A DNA stretch of 64,000 nucleotides from Gnetum montanum. Taxonomy: Eukaryota; Streptophyta; Gnetopsida; Gnetales; Gnetaceae. The number at the start of each line of letters is the position of its first letter. The stretch's first letter is position 1. The DNA is taken from NCBI GenBank assembly GCA_015680685.1, contig MNCI01022408.1, forward strand, positions 170,019 to 234,018. The letters are read 5' to 3'. The notes beneath the pieces are model-generated. The model saw only the letters and a program-made list of their open reading frames with translations. It did not search any database and was not told where the DNA came from. A program made the position numbers and the translations under genes. Positions 31,850 to 44,689 of this stretch are shown here, in pieces.

Positions 31850-33106
31850 TATGGCAAATAATCAACCAGTCCACAATTGATCTTTCATTTTATAAACTTT
31901 ATTATAATCTAAGCAGGTGAACAAGATTTAGTCATCGTAAAAGAAGTTAACAATTAAAGAAAGTAGTGGATGCTACATTAAACCCTGTATCCTCTTCTCT
32001 ATAATCAATGTAATGTAATTCCCCGGCCAAATAGACTAACCTGGCCAACTCTACCATTATTCAAAAGGTTTAGTATTTTTTTTTTTTGAGAAATGTTCAG
32101 GTTGTTATTAAAATGTGTAGCGAAATACTTACGAACAGGAAGCAGGCAGTCATTAACCCATGTGCTAACATCACAGAAGTCACCATTGTAGGTGGCACCT
32201 TAAGTGGAAACTAACCAAAAACCCCAAAATTGGAGAAACCAAAGACTAGGAGGCCATCCATAGGCCATACAAACCACACACTTCACTACCAAAGAGGAAT
32301 GCACAATGTAAGAAATAGGCCGGTAACTCAAACCACAAAGACCCCAATGGCAACGATCCATCTCGAAAGGCCGTGCCCATAGCCAAACATGATTAGGGCA
32401 CCCAACCTGATCCCCCAGCATTTCACCCCTAATCCCTCCTTCATGCTACGTCCTACTCTGTGTTCTCCTCTTCCAACTATGTGCCCCTTTTCTCCCGCAG
32501 CCAAGGGCCATCCTACCTCAACAATTGCATGATTAGCACCCATCTTTGTTGGTTCCATCAGGAGACCTCTTGCCCTTCTGCCTTATGTCACGCTGCCAGA
32601 TCAATTGTCCTTTGGAGGGCCTCTTCACACTTGTCCCAGCCCTCATGACAAACTTGCATCTCCTCCTCCTAGGCCTGGTATCCTACCGCCCTACATGATT
32701 GTTTGTCCTCCTATGACCTCGTCCATGCCGATTCAACCCTCCCTCATGGGGGTGTCAAGGAAACTATAGTTTCATCCCTCTCATTGGGGGACTTAGATCC
32801 AGATGTGCTAGCTCGACGACCATCTCAAAACTATTGTAGATGGTAGACCAAAAACATTGCTAGACAAGCCACTATTGGTGCCTCTTTCACATGTTGCCAT
32901 AAAGCCAAGATAAGCCCTACATGCCGTCCTGGTCGTCATCTGCACAAGGAACATTGGAGGAATTGCGGAATGTTGATCCTCAAACCCCCTCTGAGGTAGT
33001 GCATGAAGGTGAAATGCACTCTTAACAACTTCGACACGGTGCCAGATTGCACAAGAAACATGTCAACAAGGGCTACTACTTGCTGCCATAATGACGGCAA
33101 TGCCGT

Positions 33107-36100
33107 CTAGGGGAGATGGCCACTAGACATTTTTAGCGTCAGGCCATGGAAGAACTGACGTGCATACTTGTAGCTATGTAGAACTAGTTGGAACACCACC
33201 CTATTCGTTGGGACCCCTACCACCTCAGCCATAGCCCCCTCCATCAGCAGGATCTTCTTGTCCCAAAATGTCATTTCCTCTCCAACCCATTGCTCGAAAA
33301 AGGTATCATTTGCTATATCTGGCACTCCATCAATCCGAGATAGCAAGTCCTCCCATTCGGCCTGATGTGTTAGTGCCCATAATTCTTTATCAGCTCTAAA
33401 GTCTACCACCATGGGCCATTGGTAACGTAGAAGCCCCATACTGTGCACTGCCTCTTCCCACAGCTTCAACTTGTGAGCTACAATAATTAACAATAGCAGT
33501 CATCGTTTTTGCCCCTTGAAAATTAGGTGATTTCTATGTTTCCAAGCTATTCATAGCATCGTCATTTCCTTTTTATCTTCATCAAAGTGCGTAGGCTTTC
33601 TTAGCCTCATGCCCCACCATGTGTCAAGCATGTAGGTGCATTGGAAAATAAAATGATGAGTTGCTTCCCATACTAGCCATGTAGAGGAGGCACCAAGGGT
33701 TGATTTCTAGGCCTTTCTCCTATAGGAGCCCTCTCATTGGCAATGCCTTGTTTGCCACTAACTAGAGGAAAACCTTGACTTTCTCAGGTAGCTAGCCTTG
33801 CCATAGAGTTTTCCATGCAAGGGTTGATGGAAAGTAATATCGAATAACCTCCTTCAGAGCCATGCTTAGCAGACTCAAGAGCCTCATTTGAGTGGCGTGC
33901 CTGCATAGTGCTTTCCAGAACTATGATCCTCTCAAGCTAGCCTCCCAAAATTAATATTTCTCAAGGATAATGCTGACCCATTGGGCAAGGCACCCCTCCA
34001 ATGCTAGCAGTTTATTAATGAGCCTTTACATCCCCAGCATAATCTTAGTTTGAGAATTCAAGATACCAAACCCTCCTAATTTTTTTGGATTTGCGGTGCT
34101 TTCCCAATAGACCAAATGCAATTTACCTCCTCCTTTGCCTCCCACCAAACAAAGTGCCTTATAATTTGATCAATCTTTTGGGTCATCTCCTTAGGCAAAT
34201 GCATCATAGAAGTAGTAAATCTTACCACTGCCATTAGAACTGATGACATGAGGATTAGCTTACCCTTTCTTGACAGAAAGCAAATTTTCCAATACCCCAT
34301 CTTTGTTTCTAATTTGTAAAGTAGTGCGTTCCATGTTGGCCTCTTGCACTAATCAAAGATTAGCATTCCAAGTTAGGAGTTGTACCCCATCCTGTGTAAG
34401 ATACCTAAGACTTGACAGATTTGGACTTTCACATATGTATCTATGTTGAGCAAGTGCAATGTGAACTTTATCCTATTGATCACAAGTCACAGTTCTGCCT
34501 CCATTTGCTCTAGCACTTATTAGTACTCTATGATGTAGTGCACCCTAACCATCAATACACCTTGGAGACCCTCTATCTCGCAATACCCTTATAGTAAATC
34601 CATTTTCAGAATAAAGAGCAAGGGGGATAGGGGGTCTCCTTAACATAAGCCATGCCCAAGCGAGTTAAAACCCCAAAACCACCCCCCAATGTTAAATGAG
34701 TACTAGCTTGATAATTGAATCTACAAACATAAACGCACAAAGTCTGGTGCAAAGCTCTTCTATAGAATTATTTATTATAGCATTGTCTAGTTGATGGTAT
34801 CATATGCTTTGGTGATATCTAGTTTTGCACAAAGCCCAAGGAAACTAGACATCCGAAATGTGTAGCATTTCTTGCATCAAAAGCACCTAGCCCTATAGGA
34901 CGTGACCCTTCATGAAGCCTACTTGATTCTACTTAACTAGTTGAGGCATGAGCGGTGCCAACCATTATACTAGCATCTTTGTAAATAGTCTGAGGAGAGC
35001 GTTGCAGACCCTAATTAGCCAAAAGTGTGAGGGAGACGATGGCATTGGAATCTTGGGGATTAAAATAATGCGTGAGTAGCTGATTTCACTTCTCACCTCC
35101 CATCAATGAAGCATGTGATTGAAGTTTTCTAGGAGATTTGCACCCATGAGGTTCATATGTGCCTTGAAGAATTCTATTGGCCACCTATCAGGGCCAGGTA
35201 CCTTATTTGTCTTCATTGTCCTCATTGTCGTGACCAACTCTTCCATCATGAATGGGCGAAGCAAGGCTAGGTTTTTTGTCTGTCCTAGCACTTGTTGTAT
35301 GTGCGTTGACACTGAACTAGTGTTTTTCCTCCTCTAAATCTCCCCTAGTAATGGTGCACAATGTTAGAAACTTGCTCCTCATTTGCTAGAGTGACCCCAT
35401 CTTGAACAAGCCTGATTTTGTGATTCTCCTATCCCTACCCCTTTGCTGATGTGAAGAAAAATTTGGTGTTTTTATCCCCCTCCCTAAGCCATGTAATTTT
35501 GGCTCATTGTAGCTAGTAAACCTCCTCCTCTAGCAAGAGGTCTTGCAATTCCCATAGTAGCAAGTGTTCCTCGTGCAAATCTTCATCCTATTATTGCCTT
35601 GCTTGCATAGTAGAGAGCCGGTGTAGTAGCTGGGAGTAGAAGGCCTTGAAATCGTACGTATGTGCAATGGCTCTATTCTTGATTTGGCCCTTGAAAGTAT
35701 GCAAGCAGTGCTTGAGGAAGTTCCTTGGATCCACTTTTGTAGAGTACCCTTGCCATATGTTGTGCACAAGTAGCCAAAGCCATGGTTTTGAAAGCCATGT
35801 GCACTCAAATCTGAAGGGTCAGGGGCCCACACCATGCACCATGTGCAGGTCACATAATAGGGATCAATGGTCAAATGCTTTTCGCTCTTTGCCCATTACC
35901 CAAATGTTATACCAAAGAGCTAAACCAACACTCATCCACACATAGTTGATCTTTGACTAGACGTGCTCATTCCCTTTTCGCTAGTTGCTCTAGGTGAAAT
36001 TGCAACCTTCTATTTCCATATCTACTAGGTTATGTTGTTGGAGAAACTCCAACAACTCTAGGCTACCAAGGGAAATATTGTTATCTCCTCCTATCTTTTC

Positions 36101-36511
36101 CCATGGGTAGAGCTGCTAGGTAAAATTCCCAATCAAAATCTAGCACTCTTTGTCTAGCACCACCAATGCCAACCTCTAGAATTCCTATACTTGAACCTTC
36201 TAGTTTTGTAGCCAATAGATGTTTGTGAGCCAGAGGTCCTCTTGAGGAAAATTTACCATTTGGCTCTAGTGGGACTCATCCATTGGCAATAGCATTATTT
36301 GAGCAAGGATTGCAAGGCCCCCCACTCTACCATTACAAGGAAATAACTATGAACTCCAACCTTGCCATTGCAACCAACCAAACTCCAAAGGCTATAGCTT
36401 CATCTCTTTCAAATAGCCTACATGACAATCCTCATCCCTAACAATATCTTTTAGGGTATTTCTTTTGTAGGGTGTACCTTGGCCTCTATAATTCCAAGAA
36501 AGAATCTTCAT
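33107..36511 (-). pseudogene. LINE ORF2: endonuclease, reverse transcriptase, zf-RVT, degenerate
   Basis: Starts with MKILSWNYRGQG at 36511, the classic opening of the plant L1 apurinic-type endonuclease (MKILSWNCRGLG). The endonuclease continues with GDNNISLGSLELLEFLQQH and GCNFTWSN (about 36090-35985). The RT begins about 35280 with MEELVTTMRTMKTNKVPGPD. KLDITKAYDTIN at about 34822 carries the first catalytic Asp block, and GDPLSPLLFIL lies at about 34640. I cannot find the YADD motif; the region reads HYIIEY and seems partly deleted. WKICFLSRKGKLILMSSVL (34300-34240) and the zf-RVT-like ATHHFIFQC (about 33670-33645) follow, then a tail that is open from 33493 to 33107. Many stops. Confidence 0.85.
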
Positions 36512-36599
36512 GGGCAACTTGGTGATCAGCTCCCAAAAGCGTTCCTTAGGGTTCGCTGAATTCCCAAATCTATTTCTAGTTGTGTTTGCTTACTTCTTG

Positions 36600-37731
36600 T
36601 AGCAGGTGTGTGAGGTTAGCCAATCTTAGGCCCCTCCCCTAGGGGGGTTTGAATGATCTCCCTGCAGATCTCTAACATTGACGATTTGGAGGACTTGCGC
36701 ACAATGGACATCCAATCCTCCAATGGTGGGAGCTCCAGCATTGAGAGGTCCCCTCCACTCTTGTTTCCCACTGGTGTGTAGGGGGTCTACTGTGTAAATG
36801 CCTCCTCCATAGCCTTTCTTGCTCCCATGTATGTAGCTTTTCCTGTGGTCTTTGGCACTATGGTTGGCCCAGGCCCACTCGGTTGTATCCCCCCATCATC
36901 ATTGGCAACATCTCCTTTCCCATGACAACTGGTACTGCTCGTCCCTTCTGGATTTGAAACCAACCTGGAGATTTCCCCTACCTACCCTTAGGCTTCACTT
37001 CATCTTCCACACCCTACTTCATCTTGCATTCAATGGCCAAATGTTTGATTATCCTGTAGACCACACAACCTTGTCCAAATCGCAACGTGGGACTGGTTTC
37101 CTCCAAATTTTCATATTCGATCTTGATGATTTCTATGCCATCAGAAAATTCCAGCAAGACCTCCTTGATGAGGTATTCTGATGACAGGGGCCTCTAGACA
37201 TAGAAATGCACAAAACCCATCCTCATCATGGAGTTAGTGAATCTATCTAGGGTAATGAAATCTCCAAAAACCCTTGCAAAAGCTATGAGAAACTTTAGCA
37301 TCCACATTTCCCATGGGATCCTAGAGGCTCAAATCCATATGAGTGCCTGAGCAAATAGATCTTCTTCCCTATGTGCCTTGGGTCTCCATGGGGTCAGAGC
37401 AAGGCCACACACCCCATAAAACTAGGCCCCCCAACCAAAACTTGATTTTATTCCTCCATAGTCTAGAAAATGAACATGATCAATACACTTGATAGGCACC
37501 AAACCCCAACCTCCTCTATTCCCCATGTGGTCTTTGCTCATTTTACAATGAGGTTGAGGTTGGACCTGATACCCTTGGAGGCGAACCTCTTGATAAGGTT
37601 GTGTTTCATCCTTTGGACCTCTTTCTTGGAACAACCTTTCATTTGTAGTTGGATGTGATCCTCCTACCGATGGCAGGCCTCAATCGCTCTTACTCCTGGC
37701 ATCCACTCCCCTAGGAGACTTGCTTGTCCAT
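36600..37731 (-). pseudogene. LINE ORF1 (nucleic-acid-binding, gag-like), degenerate
   Basis: ORF1 of the LINE. Translating the - strand from the ATG at 37731 (MDKQVS...) gives a broken frame with a CCHC-like zinc knuckle at about 37068-37027 (CVVYRIIKHLAIEC). The second Cys of the usual CxxCxxxxHxxxxC is replaced by Tyr. Upstream, FLIAFARVFGDFITLDRFT and similar pieces (about 37290) match the order seen in plant L1 ORF1 proteins, which bind LINE RNA. It precedes ORF2 with a short gap. Inactive. Confidence 0.6.
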
Positions 37732-37755
37732 CGCGGTGTTCCTAGATCAAGGTTG

Positions 37756-40576
37756 AGTTAAAAAAATCAAAAATAGTAGAATAAAATAAAGATTTAGCTA
37801 AAAAATGAGCACAAGGTTTGATTAACAAATTGAATAACTTCTTGTATTTCCTTTTCTACCCATGCCTACAAAAAGCACTCCATCTTTGACAAGTTTGCAA
37901 TTTTTGGCTCTTGAATATGCTTACTGTTCCACTCCAAAGTACCTCTGGGAGTTCCACCAACTAGGTAATGAAAATGAGAAAGAACCTTGGGATTTCCCTT
38001 CTATTGCTCATCTTTAGAAAAATCTCCCTTCTTGTTGCAGCTAATTGGGGAATTTATCAGGACTGATCTGACACTTTGTCTTCTACCTCTTCCACTTCCA
38101 CCAAACCTACACATCATCAAACTAGAGTGAGGGCATAATTGAAAAGAATATTTTATGTTACTCTTGTAAAAGAATGGAGGAGAAATGGAAGCCAAAGGCT
38201 TTGGGCCATATAATGGTAGCCCCAACTAGTAATGATCTAACACTGCCATGCACATGGGTTCTACCATGCATGTAATGACACAACCCACATGAGACACCCA
38301 TGTACATGAGCACCCACCACCTACATGCAAACCCGTAGCTATAGAATCCCAGTTGTGGTACCACCATGATCCTGCACACCTTCCCCACCTTAGCATATGC
38401 AAAACTTATCATGTTACCATATTACCTCTTATCCACTACCAATCTCACCCTCATCTACATCTTCAATGAAAATATCATCCTCACCTCCATGCTCAGTGGA
38501 AAGTTTAACGATCGAGTTTGCCAAAGACAGGCCTTCAAAATTTCAATGGTGGAGAATGTAATAGGCAACACTGGATTGAGCTCTCAAATAGCAAAATCTC
38601 TCGATGATCAAAATTAAAGGAATCATGCCACATCTCAAAAGCCTGAAATATTTCACCCTGCACTTGCTTGTGGTATAGTTTAGTCTGAGAAAAAATACAA
38701 ATCCCTTGCATTTGAGCTTTGTCACTTGAATGAGAAGGGGAGTATCAGTGAAAAACTCAGAGCTAGGGATATTCTAGAGTAGGTTGGTCCAACACAGAAA
38801 TGATAGTTTGAGATCACCAAAGTCAACAAAAGGAACATTAGCCTCTATAGCGATGAAGTAGACTCCACCGGCACTACGAAGACCACCAACAAGCCACATG
38901 AAGCTACAACAGCATGTAGTTGCAGATATGAACAACCATGGAGACGTTAGGGAATCCTACTTAGTAGTAGCTGAATGTGTGGCTACACAAACATGTAGCA
39001 GTAGAAATGTGTTATTGCAAAAATACACAGTAGTGGAAGAGAACCCTAACAAAGGCATTGCTAGAAACTAGCACATCGAGGATTGCATTGCATTATGGCT
39101 TGTCATTGACATTTGTCAATGGTACTAGGTGACATGTAGCATGAGGAGAGAACTGAGCCAACACCATAGCATGAGGATGATGTAACCATTTCCACCATCA
39201 TGACCATCACAGAACAAGTGTAGATTGCCTAGGACTAGAGGCCATGCTGCAGAATGTTGCCACACACCGTCAAAATTGAATGAATGTAATAGTAGAGAAC
39301 ACATTCCAAGATCATTGAACACCAAAAAAATAGTAGCAAGGAGGATCACACACAAGATCCCAAATAGAGATGTTGTTGAGGCTAACATTTCCTATGCTAG
39401 GCATGGGGCCATGATTGGTAATGTTTGATCCATGATGATCAAGAATTCTTTAGTTTTAAACCCATACAAATTATTTTCTTAGATGTAGTTGGTCCACCAA
39501 TGTATTATTGGCTGTTAAATTTAACATTATGCTTTTTCCAATTTTTTTATTATTAAATATTAGTTTTGAGCGGTTGAGAAATAATGTATGTGGATAACCA
39601 ATAATCACTTGGTAACTTCTATCATTGGGTGTCATGGCGGTAGTGGACATAACACCTTGGTGGTAGATAACGTGGTGGTCCTGGGCATTACAGGAGTTAC
39701 ATGTAGTGGTGGTGTAACTGAAGTGCATTATGTGGGAGATGTGGCAACATGGGCATTTAAGGAGTGATACACAGTGGCCTACAAAAGGGAAGTTCTCCCT
39801 CAGCCAAAGGGATCATTGGATCTGGGGACCTCTCTCTCTCCCAAAGTTGGCAATAGCAGCAAGAGTTGACATTACCATCGACAGGCATGCATGGCTAGCA
39901 ACAACAGTGGGCAAATGGAAGATCTCCATCTCTCTCTCTAGCAGAGGAGCTATAGCAACATCTCTCTCCTTGGGGAGCAATGCATGCTTGATAAGACCTA
40001 TGGTGGTGGAAAACATTTCATGTTATTTCGTGTTAGCAACCAATAGAACTATCGTGAATCAGCAGCAGAGGGACACATGGTGGCACAAATGACACATGGA
40101 TTGGCTCCCTCTCTCTTCCACCATGCAGTGCGTTAGAAGCGCATGGTACATGTGCAGCAAACAATGATAGTGTCAGAGTGATTAGGGTTTTCTACTTGTA
40201 GGCACATGATAGAGTAGAGCAAATAGTAGCAGTGTTGGCGACCGTTTGGGATGCGACCACCAACGAGTATCCTCGAACAGGATTTAGGTGCCTGATGGTC
40301 TCTGGCAACACCAAGGCCTAGATACCTCCAAATAAACTCAGTAGTTAATGCGAGTATGTGTGTGTGCTGTTGTGGCGTGTGGTTGTGTAAAATGTAACAA
40401 TTGTATTGTGTGTGAACTACAAATGACTTACTTTAAAGAGATTCAGCCAACTTTGCCAAGTACTATGAGTTCTTGAAAATTTCCTATTTTGTTCAACTAC
40501 CTAGTCTACGCGGTCCTTATAATACCTACTTGTAACAAATAAAATTTTGCAAAAACATTTGAGCACAACTCCGCAA
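37756..40576. other. Unidentified repeat-like stretch
   Basis: No gene or known element recognised in either strand. Composition, with many short CA/TG-rich phrases and CTCTCTC tracts at about 39832 and 39930, suggests decayed repeats. A block near 40230-40450 (TGTTGGCGACCGTTTGGGAT ...) could be LTR-like but has no visible partner because of the gap. Confidence 0.4.
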
Positions 40577-41191
40577 NNNNNNNNNNNNNNNNNNNNNNNN
40601 NNNNNNNNNNNNNNNNNNNNNNNNNNNNNNNNNNNNNNNNNNNNNNNNNNNNNNNNNNNNNNNNNNNNNNNNNNNNNNNNNNNNNNNNNNNNNNNNNNNN
40701 NNNNNNNNNNNNNNNNNNNNNNNNNNNNNNNNNNNNNNNNNNNNNNNNNNNNNNNNNNNNNNNNNNNNNNNNNNNNNNNNNNNNNNNNNNNNNNNNNNNN
40801 NNNNNNNNNNNNNNNNNNNNNNNNNNNNNNNNNNNNNNNNNNNNNNNNNNNNNNNNNNNNNNNNNNNNNNNNNNNNNNNNNNNNNNNNNNNNNNNNNNNN
40901 NNNNNNNNNNNNNNNNNNNNNNNNNNNNNNNNNNNNNNNNNNNNNNNNNNNNNNNNNNNNNNNNNNNNNNNNNNNNNNNNNNNNNNNNNNNNNNNNNNNN
41001 NNNNNNNNNNNNNNNNNNNNNNNNNNNNNNNNNNNNNNNNNNNNNNNNNNNNNNNNNNNNNNNNNNNNNNNNNNNNNNNNNNNNNNNNNNNNNNNNNNNN
41101 NNNNNNNNNNNNNNNNNNNNNNNNNNNNNNNNNNNNNNNNNNNNNNNNNNNNNNNNNNNNNNNNNNNNNNNNNNNNNNNNNNNNNNNNNNN
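40577..41191. other. Assembly gap
   Basis: 615 undetermined bases. Open frames spanning it have no meaning. Confidence 1.
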
Positions 41192-44100
41192 CCTTTACCC
41201 TTGAAGCCTTTTTATAGGGTTCCAAGGTAGGTAGGGAAGTTACATATTCAAAATATCTCACCTAACTTCTCTCCCAAGTAACTTGGCCAACCAATTGGAA
41301 GATTATTTGCCCAACAAGTTAGGAGGAAGTTATGTAGTTAGGGAGTTAGGAAGTTATACATGAAATTAGGAGAATTTTATGCTAACTTTAATATTTATAT
41401 TAAATGTGATTAGTATTTATATTAAATGTAAGGTGATATTACAAATAAATATTTTAAATATCAATATTGCAAAAATTTTATGGGTAGTAACTTATATATA
41501 ATAATGTTTTAAAATAATGTCTATGACTTGGGGTAATTAAAGGCAAATTTCTAAACCAAGGCTTTACACCATGAGTACTTCACACTATGGGTATATATCT
41601 ATCTATATATATATGTATATATATGTTGGTTAATTGGGTTAATTTGTGATTATTTTAAACTTTTATTTGATAAACTGCAACTCCGATTTACCAGCATCGG
41701 CCCAAAATATCTCCTAACACCTATCTTGTTGTGCCTTTATGTCTCTACTGCCTTATTTCGTGGACTGGTATGCGACATCGGAGGCATCGCCATCGGGCAT
41801 GGCTACTATTTTCGGATTGCAGGTTCCAGGGCGAGTAAACTTATGATTGCAGTTTTTTAACCGCTTGCAAAAATTTTGAAATGCATTTTTTTAGAAAACC
41901 CAGGCCTGTTTGGCAAGGTTGGAGGCGGAACCCGAAACTGAAGATTTCGCAACTGTCTTCCTTGTCCTCCGCAGCGACCACGTGTTGTGTTGGTGCCGCT
42001 ACCATCGTCGTAGCCCTCATCTCCCTCAAGTCGCTCGTAGCAACCCTCGGCCAGATTTGGACGTGGCCAAGGCCATGGCCCCGCGCGCGACAGAGACCAC
42101 TACCTTTCTTCTTTTGCTGTCGCCGTTCATCCGCTTGCCGCGGCCGCTGTCTCGTTTTGCCCATCGCACGCCATCTGTCCTNCCGCCGTTCATCCGCCTG
42201 CCGCGGCCGCTGTCTCGTTTTGCCCATCGCACGCCATCTGTCCTCCGCCAACGCGGCCACCGACGCGCAGTGGAGCAAGGCCCTGGTATTGACTCGCGCG
42301 GTGCAGAAATCAGTAGGGTTTGGTTACCCTACTCGTGCGAAGGTTTTTGTATTTCTGTTTGCAGAGACGGCGGCCAACACTGCTTATGGTCCCCAAAAAA
42401 AATGAAATGCTGATGTCTACTTCTCTCCTTTTTTTTTGAAAACAGCTTCTTTGAATTATGCGGCATGGTGCTTAGCAATAGTATGAACCTTCATCCGGTG
42501 CAGATCATAATCAGAGGGCTCAGCACTGGGAACAGATCTCTGGCTCGCGATTCTCTGGGAATTTTGATTTTCTGGAACGCGATGAATTTTGATTTTTGGA
42601 AACAGGAAGAGTTTATGTTACCTTTAAAAATTTAAATGATAAATTTATAATCCGAAAGTAAGGTGTAACAAAGACTCTGGAACCCTTTCCATCAAAATAT
42701 GAATTGTAATATTTCTGTCCTGCTGAATTTGTGTTGCTGTAGAGGTTGCTTTCCGGAATAAAATGGATACAACACAAATTTTACTTAAGATGCCCTCTAA
42801 TTTGTTATATCTTTATATCATATAAATGGTAAATTGGGCTTCTTCCATAATCCCACTATGTGTAGGAACACATTTTGTTTTTTTTTAAAAAATGCTACTT
42901 ATTCTTTTTCCTCTCAAACCCAAATTTTAGCCACTTCTCCAAGAAATTTTAACCAATTTAACCTTACTAGCCTGCTCCATGAAATGGCCAAATGTGCCAA
43001 CAAGCAGCATCCCTCTATCTCCTCCCTTCTTCAGCAGACAATGGATAGGACTGTGAACTACAACGGTGGCAATGGTAGTAGATGACAGGGATGCTGCAAT
43101 CAATAGTAGAGTAGATCTCTTAGCCTCACCTCACTCTTGTAGGTGTGTTAACAGCCAGTGTAAGCATGCAGTGGTAGTTAGCAACTACAGCAGGCCATCT
43201 TTCTTGACAATAGTAGGGCAATGTCAGAGGACAAGGGATTAATGAGTAGCCTTCCTCTCTTTGCACATTCGAACTAGCAACTGCAATATAGTCCTCACTT
43301 ATTTCTCTCTTTGGCAATGGTGAAGCTGCAATAGGGGGCCTCCCTAAGTTTTTGCCACCAACAACAGGTTGGGTGGTAGGTGATGGTGAGGCGTGTGGCA
43401 GTGCATTAGAGGCCAACAGAAATCATTCACATGTCAATAGTAGTGGGGTGCATGATGCCCTTTAGCCTCTCTCCTCCCTCCCCTTTCTTGTGAATAGCAT
43501 GTGGAAATTGCAAATGGTAGTGGTTGGTGGTGGAAAAGATCTCTCCTCTCTCTCTCGATAGCTATGAGTAGTGTTGGTTGCGGTAGCATCCTAACGATGA
43601 GATGGCATGAATTGATAGAAATAGGGGGAATAGGGAAAAATTTAAATTTTCTAGTTACTTCTTTTTATACATTTCTAAATTTCAAGACACTTATTCAAAT
43701 TCCTCGATTTTTCAATCTAATTACCTTTTTTTTCTTTTTTTATTTTGGAACATCACATGGCCCTCTACAACTAAGACTATTCCTAGGTTTCTATATCCAT
43801 ACAAGAATATTCTCCTCAAACAAAATTTTTCCAAGTGTTTGTGCATCCAAAATTTATACATCAACAAATGCATTATCAAAATTAGAGATGCTGGGAAACC
43901 CTTGATCACTATGTCACCATGCAAAAATGATGATGCCAAAATGGGAAACATGCCAACCACAACACTCTCGAATGTTACGAAACTAAAGAATATGTAGAGG
44001 TAGAATCTTACCAGGGCTAGGAATGTCGGTGGACATAGCACATGGAGTGGTAGGAATGGAAGAGGATAGACATGAAACCTATTAAGTTTGGCATTGGAGA

Positions 44101-44680
44101 GGCTAATAGGATTTTTAGACATTAAAGGAAAACTTCTAAAACATGTTATTAACTACCAATGGTAATTATGGAACACACATAGTCAACCATGGGAAAAAAA
44201 GTAAGCAATGCCACAAATGCCCTAACGGGGTAGGCAGAATTTCTACGTAGTAGTTACATGATAGTTTTGGGGCTTAAACAAGGAAACCTGGTGGAACAAG
44301 AGCCATGCAAGGTTTATTCCATGCACAATTTTTGGAGTTTTCCATAACAAGCATAACCACCGATGGTAGGAATCATTCCCAAGAATCTATGCTACTCAAG
44401 AGGCATTATAAAGATGAAACTCCTGAGCTTCGAGTTTAGCATTATCCATTTTCAAGCTTAAAGATAGTGACATCAAGATGTTCAAAAATCAACTTCAAGA
44501 GCTAGCATAGAAATGTAGCTATAACCTCCCCTCATATCAAGATGCATATAAATGGATGATGCTCTGAATGTTTTTAAATTTTATAATATTTTCTTGCAAA
44601 AAATGTTCATGAGCTAATGTTAATTTTTTTAGGATGACTTGGGAGTGCTTACTGAATCAGAAAATCAATTTTTTAAATGA
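41192..44680. other. Unidentified intergenic stretch with a GC-rich island
   Basis: Mostly AT-rich sequence without a recognisable gene. From about 41900 to 42310 GC and CpG content rise sharply, with frames open on several strands, as expected of GC-rich DNA; none resembles a known protein. The island contains the N-flanked duplication at 42121-42244. Poly(T) and CT-rich tracts occur near 43540 and 43725. Confidence 0.45.
42121..42244. repeat. 61-bp duplication around a single N (probable assembly join)
   Basis: CGCCGTTCATCCGC to CCATCTGTCCT is present on both sides of the N at 42182 with one visible mismatch (GCTTGCC versus GCCTGCC). Same pattern as at 19250. Confidence 0.7.
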
Positions 44681-44689
44681 ATTAATGTC

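Larger units (their letters stand above)
32070..37755 (-). mobile_element. L1-type LINE, degenerate
   Basis: Non-LTR retrotransposon of about 5.7 kb on the - strand. Order along it: ORF1 with nucleic-acid-binding zinc knuckle (from about 37731), ORF2 endonuclease (from 36511), reverse transcriptase, zf-RVT region (about 33660) and 3' region. The 3' end is marked by a run of T on the + strand at about 32071-32085, that is a poly(A) tail. All ORFs are broken by stops. Target duplications were not resolved. Confidence 0.85.

Noticed and set aside
40506-41261. Long open frames on both strands across the gap
   Set aside because: They consist almost wholly of undetermined bases.
41881-42413. Overlapping long frames in the GC-rich island
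   Set aside because: Frames are open on both strands because of GC-rich composition, cross the duplicated N join, and show no recognisable protein motif.
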